Positions 8,118 through 16,237 of a DNA stretch of 64,000 nt are shown here, piece after piece (within the stretch, counting starts at the first letter, position 1; the number at the start of each line of letters is the position of its first letter). The translations under genes and the position numbers were made by a program. Origin of the DNA: Teichococcus wenyumeiae. Its GTDB lineage: Bacteria > Pseudomonadota > Alphaproteobacteria > Acetobacterales > Acetobacteraceae. The stretch spans positions 1-64,000 of the forward strand of contig NZ_RFLX01000005.1 of the NCBI RefSeq assembly GCF_003696345.1, in the 5' to 3' direction. Under the pieces are notes generated by a model. It did no database searches and was not told the DNA's origin. It was given only the letters and a program-made list of their open reading frames with translations.

Positions 8118-10037
8118 TCAGCCGTCCTGGCCGAAGCCCATCACCAGTTCCTGGATGCGCTTCGGATCGCCCTGCTCCATCACCCGGCGGGCGAAGCGGG
8201 CGCAGTCGTCGATCTTCAGGCTGCGCACCATCTGCTTCACGCGCGGGATGGCGCTGGCATTCATCGACAGTGCCCGGATGCCCAGGCCCAGCAGCAGCGG
8301 CACCAGGCGCGGATTGCCCGCCATCTCGCCGCAGACCGAGACCGGCATGCGCAGCCGCAGCGCCGCCTCGGTGGCGAACTGCACCAGCCGCAGCACCGCA
8401 GGGTGCAGCGGGTCGTAGAGGTGGGCCACCTCCGCCTCCGCCCGGTCCACCGCCAGGGTGTACATGGCCAGGTCATTGGTGCCGATGGCGAAGAAATCGG
8501 CTTCCAGCGCGATGGCATCGGCGGCCAGCGCGGCGCCGGGCGTCTCGATCATGGCGCCCAGCAGCGGCATCTTCTCCGGCAGCGGCACGCCCTTGCGGCG
8601 CAGGCGGCGGCCCACGCGCTCATAGATCTCGCGCGCCTGCCGCACTTCCTCCGGCACCGTCACCATCGGCAGCAGGATGCGGATCTGGCCGGCGGGCGCG
8701 CCCTGCCCCGTCACCTGCTGAGCGGCGGTGCCGGCCACGCGCAGGATGGCGGCGAACTGCGCCTCCAGCAGTTCCGGCTTCTTCAGCAGCATGCGGATGC
8801 CGCGCAGCCCCAGCGCCGGGTTCGGCCCGGCATGGAAGGGCCCGATGCCCTCCGCCAGCGCCTCCATGTCCTTCTCGCCGCCCCAGTCCAGCACGCGGAT
8901 GGTGACGCAGTCGCCCGCCATCGCCTCCACCACCTGGGTATAGGCGGCGACCTGGGCATCCTCGTCCGGCAGGTCCTCGCGGTTCATGAAGAGGAATTCG
9001 GTGCGCAGCAGCCCGATGCCCTGGGCACCGGCCTGGGCGATCAGCGGCAGCTCGGCCGGGATCTCCAGATTGGCCTGCAGCTCCACTTCCTCGCCATCCT
9101 GCGTGATGGAAGGCAGGCGGCGCAGCTTGGCCAGCCGCGCCTTTTCCTTGGCATAGGCGGCCAGGGCCTCCCGCCCCGTCTCCAGCGCGGCGGCGCCGGG
9201 GCGGAGCACGATGGTGCCGGCGGCGCCGTCCAGCACCGCCTGGTCGCCCCGGGTGGCGGCCTCGGTCAGGCCGGCGCAGCCCAGCACGCTGGGAATGCCC
9301 AGCGCCCGCAGCATGATGGCGGTATGGCCATCGGCGCCGCCCTCGTCGGTGGCAACGCCCGCGATGCGGGTGGGGTCCAGCAGCGCGGCATCGGCGGGCG
9401 TCAGCTCCTCCGCCACCAGGATGGCGCCGGCGGGCACGTCCTTCAGGCTGCGGAAGGGGGTCGCGGTCAGGTTGCGGGTCAGGCGGCGGGCGATCTCCCG
9501 CACCTCCCCGGCGCGGCGCTTCAGCCCGGGCTTGTCATCGTCCTTGGTGGCCAGGATGGTGGCGGCGATGCTCTCGGCCTCGTCCTGCACCGCGGTCTCG
9601 GCACCCAGCAGCTCCTCACCGATGCGGCGGCGGGCGCCACGGATCAGCCGGCTGTCGCCCAGCATCATGGCATAGGCGTCGAGCAGGGGCTCCAGCTCCT
9701 CCTGCGCTTCCTCGGGCAGCACGCCCAGGCGCGCCTTCAGCTTGGAGACCTGCTTGCGGCTGGCGGCGACGGCGGCGGCCAGGCGCTGGCGCTCACCATC
9801 CACCTGCCCCGCCTGGATTCTGCGGCGCGGCGCCTCGGGCGGCACCTCGCTGGTATCAAAGACCGCGCCGATGATCACGCCCGGAGAGACCGGGATGCCC
9901 TTGATGGTGAGTTCCCGCGCGCGGCGGGACGCCGCCGCTGTCTTGCGGCCACCCTCGGCGGCCTTGGGCGCGGCGGTGGATTTGGCGGCCCCGTCGGGGG
10001 CCCTGGCTACGGTGCTGCGGCTGCCCTCAGTCTTCAT
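8118..10037 (-). CDS. ptsI: PTS enzyme I, phosphoenolpyruvate-protein phosphotransferase
   Basis: Phosphorylates HPr at the expense of PEP. Present are the N-terminal HPr-binding helices, the active His in GGADGHTAIMLRALGIPS (His238 here; family consensus is GGRTSHTAI), the PEP/Mg site (LLRTEFLFM, RVLDWGGEKD, NPALGLRG) and the C-terminal CGEMAG cysteine. At 639 residues it is about 45 longer than usual: residues 1-43 form a Lys/Ala/Arg-rich low-complexity tail before RELTIKGIPVSPG. The start is supported by an 11-nt overlap with the HPr gene, and no internal ATG is near the domain edge. No EIIB/EIIC permease is nearby, so a regulatory role is likely. Confidence 0.95.
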   Translation of the reverse strand: MKTEGSRSTVARAPDGAAKSTAAPKAAEGGRKTAAASRRARELTIKGIPVSPGVIIGAVFDTSEVPPEAPRRRIQAGQVDGERQRLAAAVAASRKQVSKLKARLGVLPEEAQEELEPLLDAYAMMLGDSRLIRGARRRIGEELLGAETAVQDEAESIAATILATKDDDKPGLKRRAGEVREIARRLTRNLTATPFRSLKDVPAGAILVAEELTPADAALLDPTRIAGVATDEGGADGHTAIMLRALGIPSVLGCAGLTEAATRGDQAVLDGAAGTIVLRPGAAALETGREALAAYAKEKARLAKLRRLPSITQDGEEVELQANLEIPAELPLIAQAGAQGIGLLRTEFLFMNREDLPDEDAQVAAYTQVVEAMAGDCVTIRVLDWGGEKDMEALAEGIGPFHAGPNPALGLRGIRMLLKKPELLEAQFAAILRVAGTAAQQVTGQGAPAGQIRILLPMVTVPEEVRQAREIYERVGRRLRRKGVPLPEKMPLLGAMIETPGAALAADAIALEADFFAIGTNDLAMYTLAVDRAEAEVAHLYDPLHPAVLRLVQFATEAALRLRMPVSVCGEMAGNPRLVPLLLGLGIRALSMNASAIPRVKQMVRSLKIDDCARFARRVMEQGDPKRIQELVMGFGQDG

Positions 10038-10386
10038 GGAATCCGGCCTCGATCAGGCCGGCCACAGCATCGAGGGCTTCACGGGCGTCCCAGCCTTCCG
10101 CGTCCACCACCACCTCGCTGCCTTTGCCGGCACCCAGCATCATCAACCCCATGATGGAGCATGCGGGTACGGTCTGACCATGGCGGGAAACATTTACGCA
10201 GGCTGAAAAACGCTCGGCGGTGGTCACCAGCTTCGCCGCCGCCCGCGCATGCAGGCCCCGGCTGTTGCTGATGGTCACGGTGCGGCGCAGCACCATGGGG
10301 TTATCGGCCCCCGGCTGTGCCTGGGCCTCGCGAAAGGAATCGGAGGGCGCGAGGAGGACAGGGCGCAGGTGCGGGGACAGGTTCAT
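10027..10386 (-). CDS. ptsH: HPr phosphocarrier protein
   Basis: Small phosphocarrier between enzyme I and EIIA. The active-site His lies in SRGLHARAAAKLV, and the regulatory serine targeted by HPr kinase is in CSIMGLMMLGAG. The start shown overlaps the EIIA stop (ATGA), which suits translational coupling and gives 119 residues with a 30-residue N-terminal extension. An internal ATG at 10296 would give the standard 89-residue HPr (His16, Ser47) and cannot be excluded. It overlaps ptsI by 11 nt at its end. With hprK in the same cluster, both phosphorylation sites have a cognate enzyme here. Confidence 0.93.
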   Translation of the reverse strand: MNLSPHLRPVLLAPSDSFREAQAQPGADNPMVLRRTVTISNSRGLHARAAAKLVTTAERFSACVNVSRHGQTVPACSIMGLMMLGAGKGSEVVVDAEGWDAREALDAVAGLIEAGFHED

Positions 10387-10850
10387 CAGCTCGTTCCGGC
10401 CTTGCCGTCGGCACCGCACAGGACCATCGGCTCCGGCGGGGTGCAGCGGCTGGGTGTGGCGCAGGAGATGTAGCGCCGCCCCGCAGACATGGCGTGTTCC
10501 ACGGCTTCCGCCAAGGGCTGGGCGCCGCGAACCCGCGCCAGCTTCACCATCAGCGGCAGGTTGATGCCGGCGATCACCTCGATCGGGCCGCCGGCCAGCG
10601 AGGGCTCCTCGGCCACCGCCGTGGCGAGGTTGGAGGGGGTGCCACCGAACATGTCGGTCAGGATCACCACGCCGTCGCCCTGGTCCACCGCGGCGACGCA
10701 GTCGCGAATGTCCTGCCGGCGGCCCTCCATGTCGTCCTCCGGGCCGATGCAGACCGTGGCGACGCCGCGCTGCGGCCCCACCACATGCTCCATCGCCAGG
10801 CGCAGCTCATCCGCCAGACGACCATGGCTGACCAGGACCATCCCGATCAT
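10386..10850 (-). CDS. PTS EIIA of the mannose family (regulatory)
   Basis: 154-residue EIIA(Man)-type protein. The phospho-accepting His is His9 (MVLVSHGRLADEL), and the segment VVILTDMFGGTPSNLA is the strongly conserved EIIA(Man) core. In alphaproteobacteria such single-domain EIIA proteins usually have no matching permease and serve as the output of a regulatory phosphorelay. The reading frame extends far upstream without family-like sequence, and ATG 10850 starts exactly at the domain. It overlaps the HPr gene start by 1 nt. Gap to rapZ upstream is 43 bp. Confidence 0.93.
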   Translation of the reverse strand: MIGMVLVSHGRLADELRLAMEHVVGPQRGVATVCIGPEDDMEGRRQDIRDCVAAVDQGDGVVILTDMFGGTPSNLATAVAEEPSLAGGPIEVIAGINLPLMVKLARVRGAQPLAEAVEHAMSAGRRYISCATPSRCTPPEPMVLCGADGKAGTS

Positions 10851-10893
10851 CGCACGGCCGCCGCGACAGGACAGCACGTCATGAAAAGGCGCA

Positions 10894-11916
10894 TCATTGC
10901 GTACAAGAAGAAGGGGCCTCCCGACCCGCAGGGGAAACAAGGGCAGCCGGGCCATCCCCGGCCCGCTGTGGCATGGGGCTCCCGGCCCCTGCCTGATCTT
11001 TGTGGACACTCTCCGGCCGGGTGAGCTCCCGATGGGTGAGATCAACCCGCCAGCCGCCACGCGCCAGATGAGCCGCCAGCATTTCCGCCAGCAGGACCGA
11101 GCGGTGTTTGCCGCCGGTGCAGCCCATGGCCACAGTGAGGTATTTCTTGCCCTCCGCCGCATAGCGGGGCAACAGCGGGTCCAACAGCGCCGTCATGCGT
11201 TGCCAGAATGGATCGAACGCCGAATCCTCTTGAATAAAGGCGGCGACCTTCCCATCCCGCCCCGTCAGGGGGCGCAGTGCCGGGTCGTAATGCGGGTTGC
11301 GCAGGAAGCGCAGGTCGAAGACCAGGTCGGCCTCCCGCGGCAGACCCTTGGGGAAGGCGAAGGAGAGCACGGCCACGGCCATGCCGCCCACGCCGCTGTC
11401 GCGGAAGCGCTGCTCGATCTGCCGGCGCAGGTCCGGCAGCGGCAGGTCGGAAGTGTCGATCACCGCATCCGCCACTTCCTGCAGCGGCGCCAGCAGGGCG
11501 GCTTCCCGCGCGATGCCATCGGCCACCCGCGCGCCCAGCGAGCCGCCGGGAGCCAGCGGATGCCGCCGCCGGGTCTCGGAAAAGCGGCGCAGCAGCACCG
11601 CCTCGTCGGCCGTGGCGTAGATCAGCTGCGGCGCGATGCCCGGCACCTGCCGCAGCCGACCCAGCAGCGCCATCACATCGGCGGTCTCGAAGCCACGGGT
11701 ACGGGCATCGACGCCAGCCGCGATCGGCACGCTGCCGCCTTCCCGCACCACTTCCTCCAGCACCGAGAGTGGCGGGTTGTCCACCGTCTCGAAGCCCAGG
11801 TCCTCCAGCATGCGCAGGATGGAGGACTTGCCAGCGCCGGAAAGGCCGGTGACCAGCACCACCGGGCGCGGCGTGCCGCGGGCCGCGCCGTCCGGCTCCG
11901 GGGGAATATTGCTCAT
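10894..11916 (-). CDS. rapZ: RapZ-type nucleotide-binding/RNA adaptor protein
   Basis: 340 residues with the P-loop GLSGAGKSS (about 25-33) and the conserved RapZ/YvcJ segments: GFETVDNPPLSVLE, RRHPL and the C-terminal signature AMGCTGGKHRSVLLAE. RapZ in enterobacteria guides RNase E to a small RNA controlling GlmS; in other phyla homologues bind GTP/ATP and UDP-sugars. The N-terminal 17 residues and the C-terminal 35 (Ala/Pro/Ser-rich) lie outside the domain. The ATG at 11916 overlaps the hprK stop (ATGA). Linkage to HPr and EIIA genes is common and suggests functional coupling to carbon or cell-wall sensing. Confidence 0.94.
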   Translation of the reverse strand: MSNIPPEPDGAARGTPRPVVLVTGLSGAGKSSILRMLEDLGFETVDNPPLSVLEEVVREGGSVPIAAGVDARTRGFETADVMALLGRLRQVPGIAPQLIYATADEAVLLRRFSETRRRHPLAPGGSLGARVADGIAREAALLAPLQEVADAVIDTSDLPLPDLRRQIEQRFRDSGVGGMAVAVLSFAFPKGLPREADLVFDLRFLRNPHYDPALRPLTGRDGKVAAFIQEDSAFDPFWQRMTALLDPLLPRYAAEGKKYLTVAMGCTGGKHRSVLLAEMLAAHLARGGWRVDLTHRELTRPESVHKDQAGAGSPMPQRAGDGPAALVSPAGREAPSSCTQ

Positions 11917-12362
11917 GCCGCCGACAATGCGCCGGCGTGCAGCGCGTAGCGCGCCTCGGCCACGCCCAGGGCCAGCTCGATCTTGGCGGGGGCGGAGCAT
12001 TCGAAGGCATGCAGCGCCAGCAGCGGCAGGTCGCGGCCTAGCACGGTGAAGACACGCGGCTCCGGCAGCCGGGGCACATCCTCCCGCCCCACCAGCAGCA
12101 CCGCCAGGCGCAGCTCGGCCGGCCCGTGCGGCAGGCTCTGGAAGATGCCGATGCCGCGCACTTCCAGCATCCCGGCCAGCTCCGCCGGCGCTTCCGCCAG
12201 CACCGCCTCACCCTGCGCCGAAAGCGCCACCTGATCGTCAGCCACCAGTTGCCAGCCGCGCTGCATCAACCGCAGCAGCAGGTCGGACTTACCGGACCCT
12301 GGCACCCCCAGGAACAGGACCCCTGCCCCGCCGGATGCGGCGCAGCTTCCGTGCTGCAACAT
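11913..12362 (-). CDS. hprK: HPr kinase/phosphorylase, short alphaproteobacterial form
   Basis: 149 residues, containing only the catalytic C-terminal domain: Walker A GVPGSGKSDLLLRL (19-32), VADDQVAL with the catalytic Asp, and the HprK signature MLEVRGIGIF. The N-terminal domain of the Gram-positive enzyme is absent, as is normal in alphaproteobacteria. The enzyme phosphorylates and dephosphorylates HPr at its serine, encoded three genes downstream. The ATG at 12362 fits the domain; an upstream in-frame ATG at 12443 adds 27 residues without homology. The chvG/chvI two-component genes often found upstream in Rhizobiales are missing; a dehydratase gene is divergent instead. Confidence 0.93.
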   Translation of the reverse strand: MLQHGSCAASGGAGVLFLGVPGSGKSDLLLRLMQRGWQLVADDQVALSAQGEAVLAEAPAELAGMLEVRGIGIFQSLPHGPAELRLAVLLVGREDVPRLPEPRVFTVLGRDLPLLALHAFECSAPAKIELALGVAEARYALHAGALSAA

Positions 12363-12383
12363 GTCGGCCCCCGCTTCCCGCGT

Positions 12384-12400
12384 GAAATATCGGGAAATAT
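12384..12400. promoter_or_regulatory. Direct repeats upstream of hprK
   Basis: Two copies of GAAATAT (12384-12390 and 12394-12400) repeat at a 10-bp interval, so they face the same side of the helix, in an A+T-rich patch between hprK and the divergent dehydratase. This could be a regulator-binding or promoter element; the evidence is only the spacing and composition. Confidence 0.25.
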
Positions 12401-12457
12401 GGCACTTTTTGGGCAGGGGCCACAAGGGCACCACCGGTTGCACTCTTCGCGGCGGGG

Positions 12458-13435
12458 ATGCAACCCTGCCGCGACATGACCGACCTCGCCAATGACACCA
12501 CCCCGCCCGTCACGGGCGACGCGATCCGTGCCGCCGCGCGGCGGATCGCCCCCTATATCCGCCGGACGCCGCTGCTGCGCCTGCCGGCCCAGGCGCTGGG
12601 CACGCCCTGCGACCTGGTGCTGAAGCTGGAGCTGCTGCAGGCCAGCGGCTCCTTCAAGCCGCGCGGCGCCTTCAACCGCATGCTCTCGGCGCCGCTGCCG
12701 AAGGCGGGGGTCATCGCGGCCTCCGGCGGCAACCACGGCGCGGCAGTGGCCTATGCCGCCCAGGCGCTGGGCGTGCCGGCTGAAATCTTCGTCCCCGAGA
12801 TCACCGGCCCGGCCAAGGCCGCCCGCATCCGATCCTATGGCGCCCATCTGGTGCAGGGCGGCGCCGCCTATGACGATGCCCGCCGCGCCAGCGAGGCCCG
12901 CGCCGCCGAGACCGGCGCGCTGCAGATCCACGCCTATGACCAGCCCGAGGTCCTGGCCGGCCAGGGCACCCTGGCGCTGGAGCTGGAGGAAGACGCGCCG
13001 GAGCTGACGCATGTGCTGGTGGCCACCGGCGGCGGCGGGCTGATCGGCGGCATGGGCGCCTGGTACGCCGGCCGCGCCAACCTTGTCAGTGTCGAGCCCG
13101 AAGGCTGCCCCACCCTGCACACCGCCCTGCGCGAAGGCCGCCCCACCCCCGCCCCGGTGGGCGGCGTGGCGGCGGACAGCCTGGGCGCAAAGCAGGTGGG
13201 GGAGACCATGTTCCCCATCGCCCGCCGCTTCGTGCAGCAGGCGGTGCTGGTGCCGGACGATGCCATCCGCGAGGCCCAACGCCGGCTGTGGGAAGCCTGC
13301 CGGCTGGTGGCCGAGCCAGGCGGCGCCACCGCCCTGGCCGCGCTGCTCTGTGGCGCCTTCGTGCCACCGGAAGGCGCGCGGGTTTGCGTGGTGGTCTGCG
13401 GCGCCAATACCGACCCAGGCAGCGTGCTGGACTGA
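12458..13435 (+). CDS. Threonine/serine dehydratase-like PLP enzyme
   Basis: Fold-type II PLP enzyme of 325 residues, like catabolic threonine dehydratase or serine racemase. The PLP lysine is in ASGSFKPRGAFN, followed by the phosphate-contact SGGNHGAAVAYAA; the glycine loop TGGGGLIGG binds the cofactor phosphate. The protein lacks the C-terminal ACT/regulatory domain of biosynthetic IlvA, so it is probably not feedback-regulated by isoleucine. The substrate (Thr, Ser or a related amino acid) cannot be fixed from sequence. The ATG at 12476 (starting MTDLAND) is an equally good start. Divergent from hprK. Confidence 0.85.
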   Translation: MQPCRDMTDLANDTTPPVTGDAIRAAARRIAPYIRRTPLLRLPAQALGTPCDLVLKLELLQASGSFKPRGAFNRMLSAPLPKAGVIAASGGNHGAAVAYAAQALGVPAEIFVPEITGPAKAARIRSYGAHLVQGGAAYDDARRASEARAAETGALQIHAYDQPEVLAGQGTLALELEEDAPELTHVLVATGGGGLIGGMGAWYAGRANLVSVEPEGCPTLHTALREGRPTPAPVGGVAADSLGAKQVGETMFPIARRFVQQAVLVPDDAIREAQRRLWEACRLVAEPGGATALAALLCGAFVPPEGARVCVVVCGANTDPGSVLD

Positions 13436-13438
13436 AGG

Positions 13439-13657
13439 CTGGAGGGGCGCAGCCCCTCCAGGCCACCCCGCCGGGGTGACAGTGTCACCCCGGACCCCGC
13501 CATCTGTTGAGCGCTGGGACGCGGTGATCCAGCCAGAGAATCGAAGGTGTAGGCGCCTAGAGACTCGGCAGGCATTTCATTTTTTGAACAAATTGAACAG
13601 CGGGGTCCGGGGGGGACTTTCCACCCCGGCAGGGTTCCAAGGGGCGGCGCCCCTTGG
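13439..13657. repeat. Composite intergenic hairpin repeat, copy A
   Basis: Fills the gap between convergent genes. The left half has a stem with arms CTGGAGGGGC/GCCCCTCCAG (13439-13461), then GGGGTGACA-G-TGTCACCCC (13473-13491), then GGACCCCGCCATCTGTT. The right half read on the minus strand is CCAAGGGGC-GGC-GCCCCTTGG (13637-13657), a degraded GGGGTGG/CC-type stem, then GGACCCCGCTGTTCA. The two halves therefore face each other and end in different tails (CCATCTGTT and CTGTCAGTT types). Related copies lie at 28253-28484, 40523-40789 and 53559-53605. It may end transcription in both directions. Confidence 0.7.
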
Positions 13658-13672
13658 CCCCGGCTCGCCGGG

Positions 13673-14563
13673 TCATTCCTGCTCGAACAGCAGCCCCTCG
13701 ACCACGCCGCGCAGCAGCGCCACGCCTTCCTGCAGTCCCTGCATCCGCACCGGCCGCCCATCCGCCTGGCCGGTGGCGCGGCCGAAGCCCAGCCGGTCCT
13801 GCGCCAGCTCGGCCGCCGAGAGCTTGCCGTCGCCGTCGTAATCCAGGCTTTCCATCAGCAGCCGGCCCATGGCCACGCCGGCCAGTAACCCGCCACCGCC
13901 GGTGGCCAGCACCGTCTCGGGCGTCGCGTCCTCGGCGGCGGCCAGCAGCCAGGAGGCGCCGCGCACCAGCCGGGCGATTTCCGCCACCGAGAGCTTGCTG
14001 TCGCCGGAAATGTCGCCTTCGCGGATCACGGCCGCGACGCAGGCCTCCGGGCTGGGCGCGGCGGGGCCGCAGGCGGCTTCCAATCCTTCCAGGGCAGAGA
14101 GGAAGGCCACGCCCTCGCCATGCAGCGCGGCCAGGCCGGGCGGCGCGGCGGGGCAGCGGTGCCAGGACTGCACGGGCGTTGCGCCGGGCAGGCGGTCGTC
14201 GCGCAGCTTGGGCTCGGGCTCGGCGGTTTCCAGCGCCTCGGCCGTGCCGCGCAGCAGGATGCGGGGGGCCTCGGCGCCACGGCCGGTGCCCAGGGTCCAG
14301 CCTTCCTGGAGGCGGGACTGGGAAAAGCGGATCAGCCGCGCCGGGCCGTTGTCCGGCAGGCGCACGGCGGCGCGGGCCGTCAGGTGCAGCGCGGCGGAAG
14401 GGTCGGCGCAGGCCCCCTGGTACCAGGGGCCGCGCAGCGGCTGGGGCACCGGGGCCTGGATGGCGGGCGGCGCCGGCTGCTGCGCCAGGGCCGGGCCGGC
14501 GGCCAGGGGCGGCGCCAGCAGCAGCACGGCGGCGGCGCGGAAGGTCTTCAGGCTGGGCATCAT
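13673..14563 (-). CDS. Secreted EF-hand protein
   Basis: 296 residues with an N-terminal signal peptide (hydrophobic stretch after SLKTFRA, cleavage near ALAQ). Two canonical calcium loops are visible: DISGDSKLSVAE (184-195) and DYDGDGKLSAAE (241-252), each with acidic residues at positions 1, 5 and 12. Residues 45-165 have no recognised fold and include several cysteines. The start codon overlaps the stop of the upstream repeat-domain gene (ATGA), so the two are translationally coupled and likely act together at the cell surface or in the periplasm. Function unknown. The start is the first of two adjacent ATGs. Confidence 0.75.
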   Translation of the reverse strand: MMPSLKTFRAAAVLLLAPPLAAGPALAQQPAPPAIQAPVPQPLRGPWYQGACADPSAALHLTARAAVRLPDNGPARLIRFSQSRLQEGWTLGTGRGAEAPRILLRGTAEALETAEPEPKLRDDRLPGATPVQSWHRCPAAPPGLAALHGEGVAFLSALEGLEAACGPAAPSPEACVAAVIREGDISGDSKLSVAEIARLVRGASWLLAAAEDATPETVLATGGGGLLAGVAMGRLLMESLDYDGDGKLSAAELAQDRLGFGRATGQADGRPVRMQGLQEGVALLRGVVEGLLFEQE

Positions 14564-16092
14564 GGCAGGGCCACCTCGGCGCCGGAGCACAGGTTGAAGC
14601 CGGGGCGGGAAATCTCCCGCCCGTCGCGGAAGACAGCGGAAAGGGTCACGGTGCAGCCGACGCCCTCGGGCGGCTGGAAGTCCAGCGCCTCTCCCTGGCC
14701 CAGTACGGTGGCGCCGAGGCGGTCGGGGCCGCGCGGCGCGCCCTCGGGCGCCACATAGAGCTCCACGATGGGCGAAGGCCCGGTGTTGCGCAGCCGCACG
14801 CTGCCCTCGCGCGGCGGCGCGCGCTCGATCGGGCCGGGGTTGCGGTCCAGCTTGTCGGCCAGCACCCAGTCGGGACGCAGCACGATCAGCTGCGTGGCGC
14901 AGATGTCGATGCCGCGCCGCTCCTCGGCGCTGCCATTGCCGAAGACGATGCGCAGGTCGATCTCGCAGCCGCCCTGCAGCACCACTTCCTGCCGCCCGCC
15001 GCGCTCCAGCGTGCCGGTCAGCCGGTCGTCGCCCCATTCGGCGTCATTGGTGCCGGAGGCATAGGCCTCCTCCACCGCCGCGCTGTGGCGGTTGACCAGC
15101 ACGAAGGCACGCTCCGGCTGCCGTGCGATGCCGCTGCCGTCGAAGAGCACACGGCCGGTGCCGCCGCAAAGCTCCACGCCGCGCTTCTCCTCGACGCTGT
15201 CGTCGTCATAGGTGGCGCGCAGGTCGGCCTGGCAGGCACGGCTGCGCAGGCGCATCGGGAAGGTGTCGCCGGCCTCCAGCGTGGCGCCGCCCAAGCGGTC
15301 GGGGCCCCATTGGTCCTGCGGGCGCGTCTCGCCCGGCTCCAGCGGCGGGGCGGCCATCAGGCTGCGCATCACCCGCCCGGCGCCATTGGCCACCTCCAGC
15401 TCCCGCCGGGGGATGGAGGGGTCGCCAAACACCACGCGGGCGCGGCGGCAGAGGTCCTGGCGCGGCTTCTCCTCCACCGAATCATCCTCGAAGACGCCGA
15501 TCAGGTCATAGACGCAGTCGCGCACCCGGCCGAGGCGGAGGTTGAAGGTGGAATCCGGCCCCAGCACCTCGGCGGTCAGCCGGTCCTGCCCCCGGTCAGA
15601 GGGATTGCGCCGGTTGCCGGAGGGGATGGCATAAAGCTCGCGCAGGGTTAGGTCGGTGGCATTCTCCACCACCGCCTCGCGCAGCGGCACGCCGGGGTCG
15701 CCGAAGGTGACGCGGCCAACCTTGCAGAGATCCACCCCGCGCTTCTCCTGCGCAGTGCCATCGGCCAGCACCACGCGCACGTCGAACAGGCAGAGCGACT
15801 GGCGGCCCAGCGAGACCCGGAGCGTCGCGCCATTGGGCAGCGTCTCGGCGCCCAGCAGGTCGGTGCCCGGCTCCACGCTGCCGGTGGGGGTGACATAAAG
15901 CTCGTGCAGCGCCAGGCCCAGTTCATTGGCCAGGAAGAAGGTCCGCTCCTGCGCCTGGCGCGGCGCCTGCGTCGGGCCTGCGGCACGGGGCCCGGCCGCC
16001 GGCACGGCGCCACTCGGCCGCTGGGCAAAGCCCGGCGCTCCCGGCGCTCCCAGCAGCGCCAGCACACATCCCACTGCAAGCCAGATACGCAT
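14560..16092 (-). CDS. Secreted protein with five copies of an unrecognised two-cysteine domain
   Basis: 510 residues. A signal peptide (1-24, ending GFAQ) and a Pro/Ala linker precede five tandem repeats at about 52-130, 140-222, 231-318, 329-405 and 431-510. Each repeat runs: hydrophobic strand, E-L/A-Y-x3-G/P, an acidic W-G-x-D-R-L-like turn, then C-x2-[DT]-[LV] and EEKRG-[VI]-[DE]-[LI]-C. The two cysteines are exactly 22 residues apart in all five copies (101/123, 193/215, 287/309, 376/398, 480/502), suggesting one disulfide per domain. I do not recognise the family. The same domain occurs twice in the protein at 40802-41455. The ATG chosen starts the signal peptide; the frame opens 49 codons earlier. 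Confidence 0.75.
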   Translation of the reverse strand: MRIWLAVGCVLALLGAPGAPGFAQRPSGAVPAAGPRAAGPTQAPRQAQERTFFLANELGLALHELYVTPTGSVEPGTDLLGAETLPNGATLRVSLGRQSLCLFDVRVVLADGTAQEKRGVDLCKVGRVTFGDPGVPLREAVVENATDLTLRELYAIPSGNRRNPSDRGQDRLTAEVLGPDSTFNLRLGRVRDCVYDLIGVFEDDSVEEKPRQDLCRRARVVFGDPSIPRRELEVANGAGRVMRSLMAAPPLEPGETRPQDQWGPDRLGGATLEAGDTFPMRLRSRACQADLRATYDDDSVEEKRGVELCGGTGRVLFDGSGIARQPERAFVLVNRHSAAVEEAYASGTNDAEWGDDRLTGTLERGGRQEVVLQGGCEIDLRIVFGNGSAEERRGIDICATQLIVLRPDWVLADKLDRNPGPIERAPPREGSVRLRNTGPSPIVELYVAPEGAPRGPDRLGATVLGQGEALDFQPPEGVGCTVTLSAVFRDGREISRPGFNLCSGAEVALP

Positions 16093-16237
16093 CCAGATCC
16101 CTGCCCCCGCATTGCAGCATGGGCGGGGCGCCCGCCCCGGTGCAAGGGTGCCAAGGTTGCTGGATTGCCATTTGCCCGGAGCGTGTTCTTCGCGCAACCT
16201 GACCGCACCAGAATCAACGAGCCGAGGAAACCTACTC

